A stretch of DNA of 64,000 nt, from contig NW_013654718.1 of the NCBI RefSeq assembly GCF_000499385.1, positions 1-64,000 of the forward strand, in the 5' to 3' direction. Position 1 is the first letter of the stretch. Every line of letters begins with the position of its first letter. The notes beneath the pieces are model-generated. The model was not told the DNA's origin, did not search any database, and saw nothing but the letters and a program-made list of their open reading frames with translations. The position numbers and the translations under genes are program-made. This DNA is from Eimeria necatrix. Taxonomy: Eukaryota > Apicomplexa > Conoidasida > Eucoccidiorida > Eimeriidae. Below, piece after piece: positions 32,229 to 43,914 of this stretch.

Positions 32229-32732
32229 CTAATCTGATTTTGGGGCGACATCTGCTGTTCTAGAGGGCTGTCGGCTCTTGTTGAAGTCGTCAGACTGCCG
32301 AGTCCTCGTGCCTGAGATCGCAGCTGCAGCCTTCTCAATCGCCGCTTTCACCTGGGGGGGGCATCTCTCATTATACATTTGGACGCACATAGGGGCTGCT
32401 CTCTCATAGGCAGGATTGATAACGTTAAGCCAGAGCCAGCCAGCCCCTTTGAACTGCGGGGACGCGAGCCAATAGAATAGCACACACTTAATTTCGTAGT
32501 AGAAAGGAAGGTATTGGAAAAGTAGCGCTAAAGGAGGAAACGATTCAATGCAACAGATCCATGAACATAAAATCCAGAACATGACATGTTGCAGGTGGTC
32601 ATTCTTCAGGGCCCCACTTGGCGACGCCTTTTCATTCAGCAGCAGCTGGAAGCTCAGAGAAGCCGGATATACAAAGCAGATGCAGAAGCACAACAAAGAC
32701 CCCAAAAAGGGGCCGAAGAGACTGAAAGCCAT
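32229..32732 (-). CDS. TB2/DP1/HVA22 (REEP/Yop1) family ER-membrane protein
   Basis: Single exon, 167 residues, ATG at 32732 and TAG at 32229-32231. The order of motifs is diagnostic: hydrophobic LGSLLCFCICFVYPASLSFQ (the conserved YPA-S), then MFWILCSWICCIESFPPL, LPFYYEIKCVLFYWLASPQFKGAGWLW and NVINPAYE. The family forms reticulon-like hairpins that curve ER tubules, and REEP/Yop1 proteins work at the ER and early secretory membranes (family knowledge). The C-terminal 45 residues are hydrophilic and Ala/Lys/Arg rich. The middle helix pair is slightly longer than usual because of the NEKASPSGALKNDHLQ insert. Confidence 0.88.
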   Translation of the reverse strand: MAFSLFGPFLGSLLCFCICFVYPASLSFQLLLNEKASPSGALKNDHLQHVMFWILCSWICCIESFPPLALLFQYLPFYYEIKCVLFYWLASPQFKGAGWLWLNVINPAYERAAPMCVQMYNERCPPQVKAAIEKAAAAISGTRTRQSDDFNKSRQPSRTADVAPKSD

Positions 32733-35700
32733 CTCTGCGGAGAGGTGTAGTAGTCCCAGACCACAGAGGGAATGTGACAGAAGACAACACAGGCAACGCT
32801 GTTGCAGGAACCGAACTCAGAAGCGAGCGCAACTCTACTGTCCCTCTCGCTATGTGTGGTACTGAAAGATAAAAAACTAGAGAGCTTACGTTTAGCGACA
32901 CCCGCGAGGAGCAAAAGCCACACCACAGCATTGCTGTCGCGGGCTGCTAACTTGCGCTGGGGGGGCAGCCTGTTGCCACTGTAAGGGCGTTAAGGTCAAT
33001 AAGCCTTCTTTATAGTTATGTGCATCGCTACAAAGAAATAACTGTGTTCTATTTACTTGGGTATGAGTATTTCACTGTCTGCATCTGCCTGTTCTTTTCC
33101 CTCTGGGTATTCGGTCTATCCCCGCGGCATGCGGCCCAGTGATATATTGTCCCAATCATATTTTCCATGAATTACACATTGTTTACGTAGCCAACGAAGT
33201 TAATGGCTTCACTAGAAAGAACATAGAGTATAGAAGAAGACATGTGGGGTCAATACAGACTCATGAATGTAACAGCACTGCTCTTCGAGACCTAGTACAT
33301 TGGGGCTGCTCAAAGCCGCTAGAAAAGGCATAAGCTAAAGTGCAATAACTAATCTGACTATTTGTGGGAGAGTATTAGAAGGCAAAAGTGAGGCCAGAAA
33401 CTGCATAGGGTGTGATTTGTCTTGAATACTGCCAGTCCGTAGATTGGCACAGAGCCACAACCACGACCTTAAGCTGCCAGGGTGAATAGCGTGTCTAACG
33501 GAGGCACTCAGAACTCTTTCTGACGTCTCTTTCTGCGCTAATGTGGGTAGATGTCAATGGAGACGCATTCTAGATACCAGCGAAGTGGCAAATGGAGAAG
33601 GTAACTACGGGCACAGCGTCGCTTTCTACGTTCCTGAATGAATAATAAGCGCATTTCCGGGAAGAGTTAGCACGGTGGCTAGCTCTATATAAAGGCTTCA
33701 CAAAACTGTAGACACCATGTGATGCAGTACAGGTGATTTGGGAGAAGAGAAGGAGACTCCATAGAAAAGGGACTGTCTGACAACAATGGCCCACCAGAGA
33801 GAGCCAGGTAGGTGCAAGGGACTTCCCGAGGCTCCGCCGCTCCCCTCAACATCTAATCCACGTAAACTGTCGGTGAGAAATGCTGTAAACACTTCCAATG
33901 AAACTGTCATGGTATGCGTGTGCAAACAGAGGCAAATAGAAACCGCGGCGTGGCTTTGGTGTCTGCTTAACAGGGAACGCATCCAACGACCAGCAACCGA
34001 CGTCCATTTTGCCCTCTTCGCTACACGGCTTGTTGCACCATCCATCCTTTATTTTTAAACACTGGTGATTTTGCGTGACAGACAAAACAAATCTGTATTC
34101 GTTCTAACCCCGCCATGTCTACATTTGGAGAACAGTAGGCTTCCAGCCCTTCTCCATTATTGATACCAAAGATAGCATCCTTTTATCCCTTTTGTGTTCC
34201 TCGATACTTTAAGGGTAAGCTGGATCAGTTTTATAGCTCGATCATCATGCTAATCTGCATTTACAACAAGGACCTCAATCTTCTAGCCCTATATGCCTGC
34301 TGCATCTTGGTAGGCCGAATTTGTACTAAAATAATCCCCAAAACGTTAATTATGTGTAAATCGGATCAAAAGAGCACAACAAATTTTTCCGACTTTAATG
34401 ACCGCCGTCCACCTTGACGCCTACTGGCTCCTTTCCTCTCTTTTGGTTTTCCCGCCCACCACAAGAAGCTTGTGCAGGTTTCCTTTCGCCTGACGCTTAC
34501 TGGCTCCTTTCCTCTCTTTTGGTTTGCCCGCCCGTGGACTACCACCAAACGATTGATGAGGCACTTACACTCTAACATGTTCGAGGTTCCTCCGCGGCTG
34601 ACCGCCAATCAACGGTGTCCCAAGGGGTTCAAGGATTTTGGGAGCTCCAGTCGCTTCGCAAACGAGCAAAAACAACATTACCCGCTCCATAGCTAACGTT
34701 GTATATGTTGTAACTCGTGTGTTGAACCATGCAAACTGATCAGGAGTAACTTATCGCTAATCCACGCCTGCTAATCCCTGGTTGTGTTGCCTCGCTGATG
34801 AAACTTTCTTCTGCCACCGACGCCCCACGCAAGAGGGCAGGAGCACGAGAAAAAATCAGTTTAACGAGGCAACTTATCCAAGAAAGTAAGCTTTTCGTGG
34901 ATGCGTTTACAGTCCGCCTCCACAAACGAGCCTTTTCTGAGCCTCCACCTGAGGTTGCGTCTCGTAGATCTGGATCTTCAAGTCTGCCTGGCACACTCCA
35001 AATTGCATGTAGTCGTGGAGGCACAAGTATAATTGGCCCTCGCTTTTGGGACCAGTTTATGTCGTCGGCAGATATTGGCCAGAGCGCCCCATCACTAAAG
35101 TCAGCTCCAAAAAGCCCAAACGAAACCCCTTGGGCACTTCGGTCGTAGATATTATATCTGGAAATTGTTGCAACAAGCTTCCGGCACTGCACACTCCGTT
35201 CTCGTTTTATGCCATGTAGCCATTTGGTGGCTATGCTGCCCTGAAGCTTGTTGAAACCCCTGCAGCTCCTGCTGGCACTTTTGCTTGACTTATGCACAAG
35301 ACCCGTTACAGGTTCCACATTCTTCGTTAGAAATAAGCATCCTGTGCACAGAAGCCTTGGGAACTACTTGCTTGATAACAGGAGCTACGAGGAGAAGATT
35401 AACCGGATCGTGTTTGCCAAAGGGTGAACCTTTCGTTAGCCGGCGTTATAACATTTCTGCTACCTATTCAAACAGGCCAGAGGAATGGCGTAGCTCATGC
35501 TCACTTTTTTTAACCCAAGCAAGACACATGCACACGGCTTCACTTCCTTTTAAAAGCAGGAGCTAGAGGCTGTGGTCATCGTGCATGGTGGTGCTCGGAC
35601 TGCTATGTACAGTTGAAGCATTTCTAAAGCGCACACCTTGTACAAACTCTTTCACTTCGTTGCGTGCGCTTTATTCTCTTATCAGGTGGAGAACGCAACT

Positions 35701-38081
35701 ACCATAAAAAAAGCTTTTTAAAAGGTTTCAGGCGAGGCCCGCTGCCGCTCACTCCTTTACAGTGAGGGTCACTCCATCAGTCAATGCGACATCCCGGCTG
35801 TTCCGTGCGCGTGCACTATTTCTCACACTAGTGAGGAGCCGGGGATGCTTGTATTCACTGCAAACGTGCCGATAACTTCTCCGTGAATCCACCGACGCTT
35901 TTTGAGCAGCATTAAGTACGAGACTCATAGCCCAAGACCAGCTGTCCCATTCTCAGTGCATGGAGAGTGTCTCCAGTTGCACGAGTAGACCACTGACAAA
36001 TACGGCCGCATTGATTGAAGGCACACAACTCATACTTCATAAAGGGCTTGCTTTCTAAGTAGGGTAAGATTCATATGAGGAGATGGAGGAGCGATACAAC
36101 CACCAGATGGCCTTGCTGCAATTGCAAAGCCCAGCAGCAGTTATTAGATCCCCAAGCCCTGTGGCAGTGACAGCTGCAAGTCTTTCAATTGGGCTTAGCT
36201 TTCCTCCTAACATGACGCCGATGGATGCTGCGTAGCCTCTGATGACGCTCCTTAGTGGGAACCTCAGTAGTAGTTAGTAGTAACAGGAACAACTTTGCCT
36301 GAGCAGCGGGTGGCATCTCGTAGTGAGCTAATCTAGTTTTGCGTCCACTGGCCTCTCTCGCTCTGATTGCAGAGTCTGAAACCTGCCAGTACTTACTCAA
36401 AACGTCGTCAATAAACAAAAGGGGGTTCAAACAAAATCAGCGTAGGTCCGTTATCCCGAGGGACACATACATCTTTCTCGGCGCGTTTCTTCGTTCCTTC
36501 GTTACATTGCCGCCCGCTGTGGCTTCGGCAACTCCCCTTGCCAGACACAACAGCGGGGCCGAGGTTCAGACCACACTGGGCCTCATCACTTCATAACACA
36601 CTTTCTTTGTACGGTAATTGCTTCTGGTTATTGCATGAATCTACGCACCATTGATTTATATATGACCAAGAAAGCTATTTCTGGGCTGCAGGGCAGTTCC
36701 GCACACTACAATTTCCCTCTTCTCACAGCGGTTCACTCGTCACTCAAGGAGCATATGATCATTTTTCTCCTTTTTATAATCACTACGCCCTGGGTCCGCT
36801 GTGCCCCCATCTTACTTTCTAGCGCAACGTTGTTGGTGCCCAGCTGGGCTCTTGTGTTTTGCGTCCCGTGATATCTCTTTTGCGGAAGGCCTGGCTCGCA
36901 GTGTATCCCTCTAGTTATGATCCCTTCAGCAGACTGTACGAAAGTTTCAGTTCGCGCTACCGCTGGTCACTCAGGTCTACGTTTTTCCTTCCAGTTTGCT
37001 TTTTCACTTCCCGCCACAACAGATGATGGAATCATTACTTTGAATTGGAACTATACAATGAGGTAACTTCAATTGACATTAGAAACGCTACAGAGAAAGT
37101 CAAAACCCTCCGAGTTTTAAAATAGAATTTAGGTCCAACCAAGCGAAAGCGAATTAAGAACCATGCACCATATATGTAAATATATTTCCTACAATAACAA
37201 TCCTTGTTTTGTCCTAGTACTTTATGTTTCTTCTACGTGGTCATTGATCCCTCTCCTTGCTTTCTTTCAACTGTAGCTCAACCTAGATTGTTGGACACAT
37301 TCCAGACAGTCTTGGTTTGCAGCAGCGCGTTTCTAACAACTTTTGATTTTACTCACGCAAGCGCACACTGTTCTAGCCCTAAACTCTAGAGCGTCAATGC
37401 GTGTTTTATGTCACGCTGAGTGTAGTTCTTTTGCGCAGCTTGTGTCGGCCGCTATACGCAGAACCGCAACGCTAAATTCATAGACGCTTAATCCTGAACC
37501 CTGAAGGTTAAACCCTATGCCCTCAGACGCGCTCGTGCAGGGGACAATCGCTCGGCAGAATTCAAATTTTTTGCCACATGAAAGCTATCCAGTTATTTAA
37601 TGCCCCACCCCGCACTGTTTTAGCTTATCCCCTTCTGCTTTGCTTTTGTCATCAACTCGCCGCTTACTTTTTCCCCACTTTTCTCAAATTACTTCGTTCA
37701 ATTTAAGACTTGTAATCATACGTTGTGTAGTGCTATATTTGTTTTTTGTTCGTCCTATTCAATTGTCTCACATTTCATTCCCGTGCAGTCTTGCATGATA
37801 AATGCACAATTCGTGTGGTGTACGCCTCTACATGAAGCGCGTCTGCGGAAGCCCGTGCACTTAGCCACCTAACGGGTGGGTACGTGAGCGTATGTTTTCA
37901 CGATCTCGCCCGTTCCACTCCTTCGCGCAGCTGGCGCCTGCCTGTGGCCTCCGAGCTAGCAGCGAATCTGATCCATACTACCCGTTGACAGAATTCAACA
38001 ACAGTAATGAATACTGCACGGTGAAAACTAGGAAGCTAAGTACACAGGAATAGTGTCTTGGAGCGTGTGAGTAAACAAGGC
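32733..38081. other. 5.3 kb without a recognised gene
   Basis: Short open frames only. The longest (34740-35318, - strand, 192 codons) has mixed composition and no recognisable domain, so it is noted but not called. A 76-bp-spaced direct repeat lies at 34415-34533. The last part, next to the retroelement, may include an eroded long terminal repeat that I could not define. Confidence 0.5.
34415..34533. repeat. direct repeat, period 76 bp
   Basis: TGACGC(C/T)TACTGGCTCC followed by TTTCCTCTCTTTTGGTTT and CCCGCCC occurs at 34415-34457 and again at 34491-34533. The copies are nearly identical over about 42 bp, with an unrelated spacer between them. Confidence 0.88.
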
Positions 38082-38294
38082 TTACCAGTGGCAGTTGACC
38101 GCTCCGCCGAAGCATCTGGCGTTGCCGTAGAGCAAGGCGGGGAAGTTAGTTAGATATTCACCAGGATTTCTCGTAGCCTGATCCTCAGGGAAGCCCCTCC
38201 ACTTTACTCGGTACTGACTGACGTTGTTTGTACCCCTCCTATTCAGGGCACAATTAAATTCTTCTGGTACGCGTCTGGGACTGGAGTCTAACAA
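38082..38294 (-). pseudogene. chromodomain remnant of the retroelement
   Basis: Reads VSQYRVKWRGFPEDQATRNP with EYLTNFPALL after it, matching the chromodomain pattern YLVKWKGYPxxxxTWEPxxxLxNxxxLL. The Trp of TWEP is lost. It lies in the position expected for the integrase C-terminal chromodomain that directs chromoviruses to heterochromatin. Confidence 0.75.
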
Positions 38295-38394
38295 AAAATG
38301 GCTGCCCCTTTCGCGACCATGTGAGTGTCGGGGGACAGTCTGGCACGAATTGGGGAAAATGGAAAAGATTCATATCAAGATTGTGCTATAGAAG

Positions 38395-38640
38395 CTCTAA
38401 ACAGTATACCACACTGCAGAAACGCTTTCTAATAGTAAAGGGGCCGTAGGAAATAGGTTCGAACTTGGTGCATATACAAAAGGTGTGCCACAGTGCCAAT
38501 GCGCTGTGTGGTAGTGGAGGAGCCGCAGGAACAAAGCTCGAACTAGTGAGAGCGCGTTAGCGTTTATTAATAGCCATGCCGTGTCACCTATGATACACTC
38601 GATGGCACCACGTTTGGTGTCAGCGTACGCCTTTCGTTGT
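38395..38640. repeat. degenerate short repeats within the retroelement
   Basis: GCCGTAGGAAATAGGTTCGAACTTG (about 38444) recurs as GCCGCAGGAACAAAGCTCGAACTAG (about 38522), with similar surroundings (GTGCCAATGCGCTGTG). It looks like an old ~78-bp tandem duplication lying between integrase and chromodomain remnants. Confidence 0.55.
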
Positions 38641-38769
38641 CACTTTGCTCGGCCAACATAACTCTACTAAGCCCGCAGACAGAGTCGCTCGAACAGTTTG
38701 GCCATTTAGAGTGTAAGGGTCAGCGCCCAAAAACTAACAGTACCGAGGCTGGTTACATACGGTTCAGGC

Positions 38770-39794
38770 TTAACATGATTTCAGGGGGAGAGAGTTTGTG
38801 TGAAGAGTGGCCGGCTGTATCGTATGCCAGTTCGAGAGCGGGGAGAAGTTCTTGCTCTTGCTCATCATACTGAATGAAAGTGAGAAGCAGCCGGAGCGAA
38901 GTACGAAACAGAGTACAGTTAACTCGTCCCGTTTGTCCATCGTTCTCAAAGTGATAGGCAGAGAATGTGGAGAACTTGATGCTGAACCGGTTGCAGGTCT
39001 GTTGCCATAATTCGGACTGAAAACGAGGACATCTTTTGGAATAAATACATAAGGGAACCTATGGTAGCGAGTGAAACGGCTTACTTCGTTCTCTTCACGC
39101 ACGCCCGGCCAAGATGTGCTCACTTCTCGAAAATAAAATGGCTCACTTGAATGCCACGACGGCGGCATCATTGGCAACCTGCACTCCCTGCCAGTTTTGG
39201 GCAAGAACCTCAACGTTGTCGGCTGCTGCCGGCTGAAGTTAGCCATTTTGCGTGAATAAACAACGAACACAGTATTGGAATCATTGCTGGGGACTGTGAA
39301 AGGCAGACGAGGCGCCAGGTTTGGAATCAAGTGGCTCCAACGAAGAAAGGGAATGACTGCTTGCTGAAGGAATTCTGCAGGCATCTGATTGATTTGGAGA
39401 TACAGCGAACGCAGGATTCCACGTATGCTGCAGTATAGTGACGAATGCCCCGCCAATAGTAATGCTTGCTGACGGTAAGGAATGTCCGCTTTTGTATGCG
39501 GTGGGCAGCTGCAACGTGATTCTTGTGATTGCAGAGCACGTGCGTAAGGAATTCAAGTGGGTTTGATCCACAGATTCGCCGCATGCTGTGAATATGTTTG
39601 GACAAAAGAGTGCCGTTTTTGCTGTAATAAGTGCTGACGTAAGCGATGCAAGAGACTGCAGTGCTGCAAGAGGTTCTGTTGCGCGTGACTGGGAAGCTCC
39701 GCAAGGGAAAGAATGTGTGCAACGCTTGTGGAACGAAGGATGCTGGCATTTGGGGTGTCGTGCGTAAGAAAAACTTAAGGCGGTTTCCCGCCAA
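38770..39794 (-). pseudogene. integrase remnant (zinc finger and core)
   Basis: At about 39410-39560 the H2C2 zinc-binding domain is visible (HKNHVAAAHRI ... YYWRGI ... YVESCVRCIS). The core near 38905-39045 reads YSKRCPRFQSELW and SAYHFENDGQTGRVN, matching SDRDxxFxSxFW and AYHPQTDGQTER; the catalytic Asp of SDRD is Lys here. The C-terminal part near 38770-38860 reads LELAYDTAGHSSHKLSPPEI. The pieces lie in at least two frames. Confidence 0.78.
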
Positions 39795-39994
39795 GGTACT
39801 ACCAAGTTACACGAAGCCCTGCCGCTGCGGTCTCTCTATACCCTGCGTGACTTCCCCGAGTTGTAAATTGGTTACTGACGTTTGGTCAAGAGCGCTAATG
39901 AAGTTATCTCGCCTAGAGTCACTGCAGCCTCAGAGACGCCACTGGTAGCAGACAAGGAAGGCTACCGTAGACTTCGAGACAGCTCATCACCCAA

Positions 39995-40210
39995 TTATAT
40001 GTACCTTGCAGGCGTGTTATTATGAGAACTTGAGATTCCACTAGAAAACTTAGCCAACGAGTGGTAAGACCACGTAAAGGCTTTGACGCTGTTTGCTGCT
40101 GCAAGTGAGAGCCTTCTGGTCGATATACGCGAAGCCTTAGCGGCGCGTAGCAAGTTAAACCACTTGTTCAGAGCGGCGATTAAGGCGAGGAGCTCTTCGT
40201 CGAATGGCAA
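39995..40210 (-). pseudogene. Ty3-type RNase H remnant
   Basis: Starts PFDEELLALIAALNKW, the conserved start of the Ty3/Gypsy RNase H domain (ExELLAI..AL.KW), followed by a degenerate equivalent of the TDH.SL segment (RISTRRLSLAA) and of the RW...L..F...I stretch. It ends without the expected AD.LSR motif. Non-functional by inspection. Confidence 0.65.
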
Positions 40211-40569
40211 ATTTTTGTGCTACACGAGGTCAATTCCTCGGCTGAGGAGGCAAATCGTTTTGTGTGGTCGATGGAGAACTGAACCCGTTGCATATCGTGG
40301 TGCGCCGATATAGAACTCGAAGGGCTTTGTAGTGTCGGATTTGTGAGGCCGTATACTCGATTAAGGCATTATCCAGCGTGTGCGTTAAAGTTCTGTCCAT
40401 TGAGAATGGATGCCTTTGTCTGTGAAGTAAACAGGTGGGCGTATGATGTCTTCAAAGCCAGGACCCACGAACATGCGATAGTAGCATTAGGAAGTCACCC
40501 TACTTGTGTCTTGTTAGTCAGCAACCCCCGAGCAGCTGAGCAGCGTATACCTTGTCAGCGGCCGGCTTG

Positions 40570-41691
40570 ATATCTTTAAACCTGATGGTATAGTTGAGGC
40601 AAGTGAAATCGTGCTTACGAAATTTGCGCTTACGGAACATGGGAACTAGTTGATGCTTGATGAAGACGCTGAGCACCTTCTGCAGAAAATAAACACTGCG
40701 GGGAGAGCGGAATTATAAATCAATGCATTGCCAAGGTACGCAGAGACACACTGGTCTAGCAAAGGGTGGAACTGAGTGTTGATACTTGGATGAGAGATAG
40801 CCCGGGGCGCCCTTGAGATAATATCGCGCAGCTCTTTGTTCTCAAGGGCGCCGAAGAGCCCCACGGCTGAGACAGGCGCACTCTTTCGCCAGTCTTCCTT
40901 GGCCATGCTACTTTGGTGAAAACAAACTTTGACACCATACGTATAGAAATATGTAGCTCTTTCCAGATTTCCCAGACCAGCTTGAACAGAACGTAGAGGA
41001 GGCGTTGAATGCCTGATAGTTGGCGAGCATGCCGCCTAAAGCGTCTTTGCTTTTGTTAAACATGATACTCGGAGCACAGTTAAGGAACTAAGTCGGGCCC
41101 ACTTATCCATTAGCGGCAACTTCGATATCTGTTACTTGTGCAGTGCTACACATTCCATTGGCACCCTGCGTATCGGGGCCTGCTCGGGAGCTTGTCTGGC
41201 ACTAGTTGGCTGCGATAGTCATGTTGATGCTTTGTTGGCTGCCCTGCACATAAACTATTTGCGGGCTTTGCTTGATGTTCTTTTAGCAACTAGAGTCTTT
41301 GCAGGGGTGTCCTCAGGCGTTATCTGCTCATCGAAGTGCATCTATGGATGGTGGCGCAGGGCTAAGGCTACCCTTGCTTGGTAGTCTTTCCTTGCAGATA
41401 GGCATGAAGTGGGAAACGCGACTAGAACGTAAGGGTGAAGTTGCACTGTTCTGCAGATGCACACGGGGGCGGTCCTTGACACTCCCTACGCAAGTGGATA
41501 CTGGTCAACTTCCTCACACCCGGTAACGCCGTGATACTGTTGAGCTCCCGCAGTGCACTCGGTAGGTGTGTTGTATCAGCCTGAGCCTCGCGCAGGAGCT
41601 CCTTCACGAGGAGCCTGAAATTAGCTCTGCGGTTAGCCTTGAAGCGTTTTTGAATGTAACGAAGAAGCCTAGTAGCCTTTGCTGTAGACAC
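40570..41691 (-). pseudogene. reverse transcriptase remnant
   Basis: The region 40690-40780 reads LLDQCVSAYLGNALIYNS, aligning with the RT motif that normally contains Tyr-x-Asp-Asp. Here the two aspartates are Gly-Asn. The following thumb part (QKVLSVFIKHQLVPMFRKRK at 40640-40690) is in another frame. The upstream part near 41422-41691 reads RELNSITALPGVRKL, a plausible start of the RT domain. Frames are broken in several places. Confidence 0.7.
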
Positions 41692-41791
41692 GTGGGAGCT
41701 ATTGGGGCATCACGTTGCAGGCATGCTCAGCTGAGGTCCGTAACCGCGCATTCAGTGGCTCTTTGTGCTGCTTTTTTGCCTCGTGTGTTGG

Positions 41792-42133
41792 TTAGTAGAT
41801 AGCTATACACGTTCCAAGCTCATCGGGCTGAGAGTACCGGGGCATCCTATGGTCCAATAGCCAACCTAGCCCTAGGAAAATGTCACAAGCTGCCGGTCCA
41901 CGAGGAAATTCTCCGCTTCCACAACGCATGCACAGCACCGTCACCTCGCGGCCGGTATGCAGAAGCTGTCCATTGGCAACAGTGAAACGGCAGGTCTCGT
42001 GTAGGCGACGTACCTGCAGCCCCAGCAGCTCGCATTTGATTGGGCGGATGAAACTGTGCGATGTACTTCTGTCTAGAAGAGCATAGCACTCATGCCCGAC
42101 AACCTCGAAGACAAGCACAGCTGTCTTTGCCAC
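41792..42133 (-). pseudogene. retroviral-type aspartic protease remnant
   Basis: The flap-side and active-site pattern is visible as CYALLDRSTSHSFIR, then FTVANGQLL and CDIFLGLGWLLDHRMP, matching retropepsin-like proteases of Ty3/Gypsy elements (LLDxGAxxSFI ... DxILGxDWL). The catalytic D-S/T-G is changed to D-R-S and the GxDW motif to GLGW, so it is not expected to be active. Confidence 0.75.
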
Positions 42134-42650
42134 ATTGCACAGTAGCCCCCGGCTCTCGTCTGTCGAATCGGTATACGGCTGCTCGCGCCACCGCTGCGTT
42201 GTGCCTCCAGTTCTTCACTCAAGAGCCCTATCTAATTCACCCTCCAGGTTTTCTTCGGTAGCTTGAGGGCTAACAGTAGCACTTCCCATCTCTGGCGAGC
42301 TTTGCTTTAAGCAGCAACAATGTTGCTGTACTCCCCGCAGCGCCTCGATAATTATGGCTCGCCTGTCTCATCAAGTTCCGTTTTCTGTTTACGGCGAATA
42401 AACGACTTTTAGCTGTAGCCAGGGATAGCGAAGCCTCCGCAGTGGCGGACCCTTTCGCCTTCATGCAGCAGTGGGGGAGGAGGGGTGAACTATCTCTCCC
42501 GCATGAGGTTGCAGACCCCATTAACAGGGAACAAGAAAAAGGATTACTAGAAAACACTGGCAGAGGATTAGGGAAAAGCGCCAAAAGAATGTGCCACACT
42601 AGTTCCTGGTTCGTCGTGCCAGTTGCGTCACCTGAGTCCATATGATAGCT

Positions 42651-43914
42651 CTACGTGGCTCTCGACCCCTATCAATTAAAACAGAGGGAAAATCTAATTG
42701 AGGGGTTAGGTTATAAATGTCCCAGCGACGGCTAGTAATAAAGCGGTTCCACTAAGGTTAAGAGGTCGTGAACGCCGATGTGGCAAGGTGACAAAGCGAC
42801 GAACGGGGCTCCCCCGCTTCTCATCGCACTACAGTGGTGAGAGAGTCGTTTACTTGCAACTCGTTGTGTTCGTACACAACGAATTCAAAGTAAATAAGGC
42901 AAATCGCCTACCCGTCTCCAAACAACGACCAAGACAACTGTTTTGAAATGATGCAAGTCCCAGACAAAAGTAGCTTGCCTGGCTGGCTGCCTAAAAAATT
43001 ACTCAGGTATCACCGCTTCCGCGCTGTCGGGTTAAGGCCTAGTAGGCACCGCTGAACGACGAAACCACCACAGCGAGCTCTCACTTGTTGCCGTAAAGTT
43101 GGGCTGTGTTTATGTGCAACAAGAGTTCTACTTAGATCAAGTGAGCCTAAAGCAAGCATACTTCTTGAGGAGGAAACACACCAGTGGTACCAAGAAGCTG
43201 CCAATATCCTCTTCGAATGAAGTCTGGGGTAGAGCACACTGTAAATGGTGTGGTCCTCAACCACTCTGGTTCAATTCACGGCATGCACCGATATACTTGC
43301 CCACGCACAAAAGGCAGAAGTGCCCACGATAAGAAGTGCGCATTCCAAAGTTGGCACCACATTCTAATACGTCTGTTATTCGAAATGAAGCAGCCACCGG
43401 CAAGACAAAAAGCGCGTCACGTCACTGGCGCCACGCTTTGATACGCTTGTTATTCGCCACTGCAGCTGGCTCACTGCCACCAGCAGGCCAACGCAAGCAG
43501 CATCCCTTAGTCAGCAATGCAAACGATACAGCGCCACAAGGTTACTCCTTGTCTTGAGCAATGCAGCTTAAAGGCGCATGCCCGGATGCTAGGGGCCTTC
43601 TCTGTTGTCGTGGTTTTCAGCACAGCACTCATCACTTCTTTTGTACCAGGCTCCGCCAATCGGCTGTAACTTCAATAAAGTTCGCATTTTGCATTCCTCT
43701 ACGGCTGCAAATAAGCAAATCAACACAGCTCATCATGGTCGGCACCACGAAGCAATTCCAGAGCCGGAAGTTGCTAACCCGCCTTTGCATTTTCATCGAT
43801 CTACTGAGGCTGGAGATAATGACATTAACGATGTACTTAAAGGAGTATACAGTGTCCTACCAACACCTGAACGTGGGCGATAATCGAGACAATGGTTCCA
43901 GACTCGCTGTCCTT
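42651..43914. other. unassigned sequence upstream of the retroelement
   Basis: No recognisable gene. A degenerate ~75-bp duplication lies at 43354-43500 (TAATACGTCTGTTATTCG recurring as TGATACGCTTGTTATTCG). The 5' LTR and leader of the retroelement would be expected here but cannot be delimited. Confidence 0.45.

Larger units (their letters stand above)
38082..42650 (-). mobile_element. decayed Ty3/Gypsy chromovirus-type LTR retrotransposon
   Basis: Going down the - strand there are remnants, in the canonical Ty3/Gypsy order, of aspartic protease, reverse transcriptase, RNase H, integrase zinc finger, integrase core and a C-terminal chromodomain. The chromodomain after integrase is the mark of chromoviruses, which are reported in Eimeria genomes. 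The frame shifts repeatedly and key catalytic residues are replaced, so it is a fossil. I found no clear long terminal repeats, primer-binding site or target-site duplication. Gag, expected above 42.15 kb, is not recognisable. Confidence 0.82.

Noticed and set aside
38082..42650. Intact retrotransposon
   Set aside because: Multiple frameshifts, altered catalytic residues and no detectable long terminal repeats.
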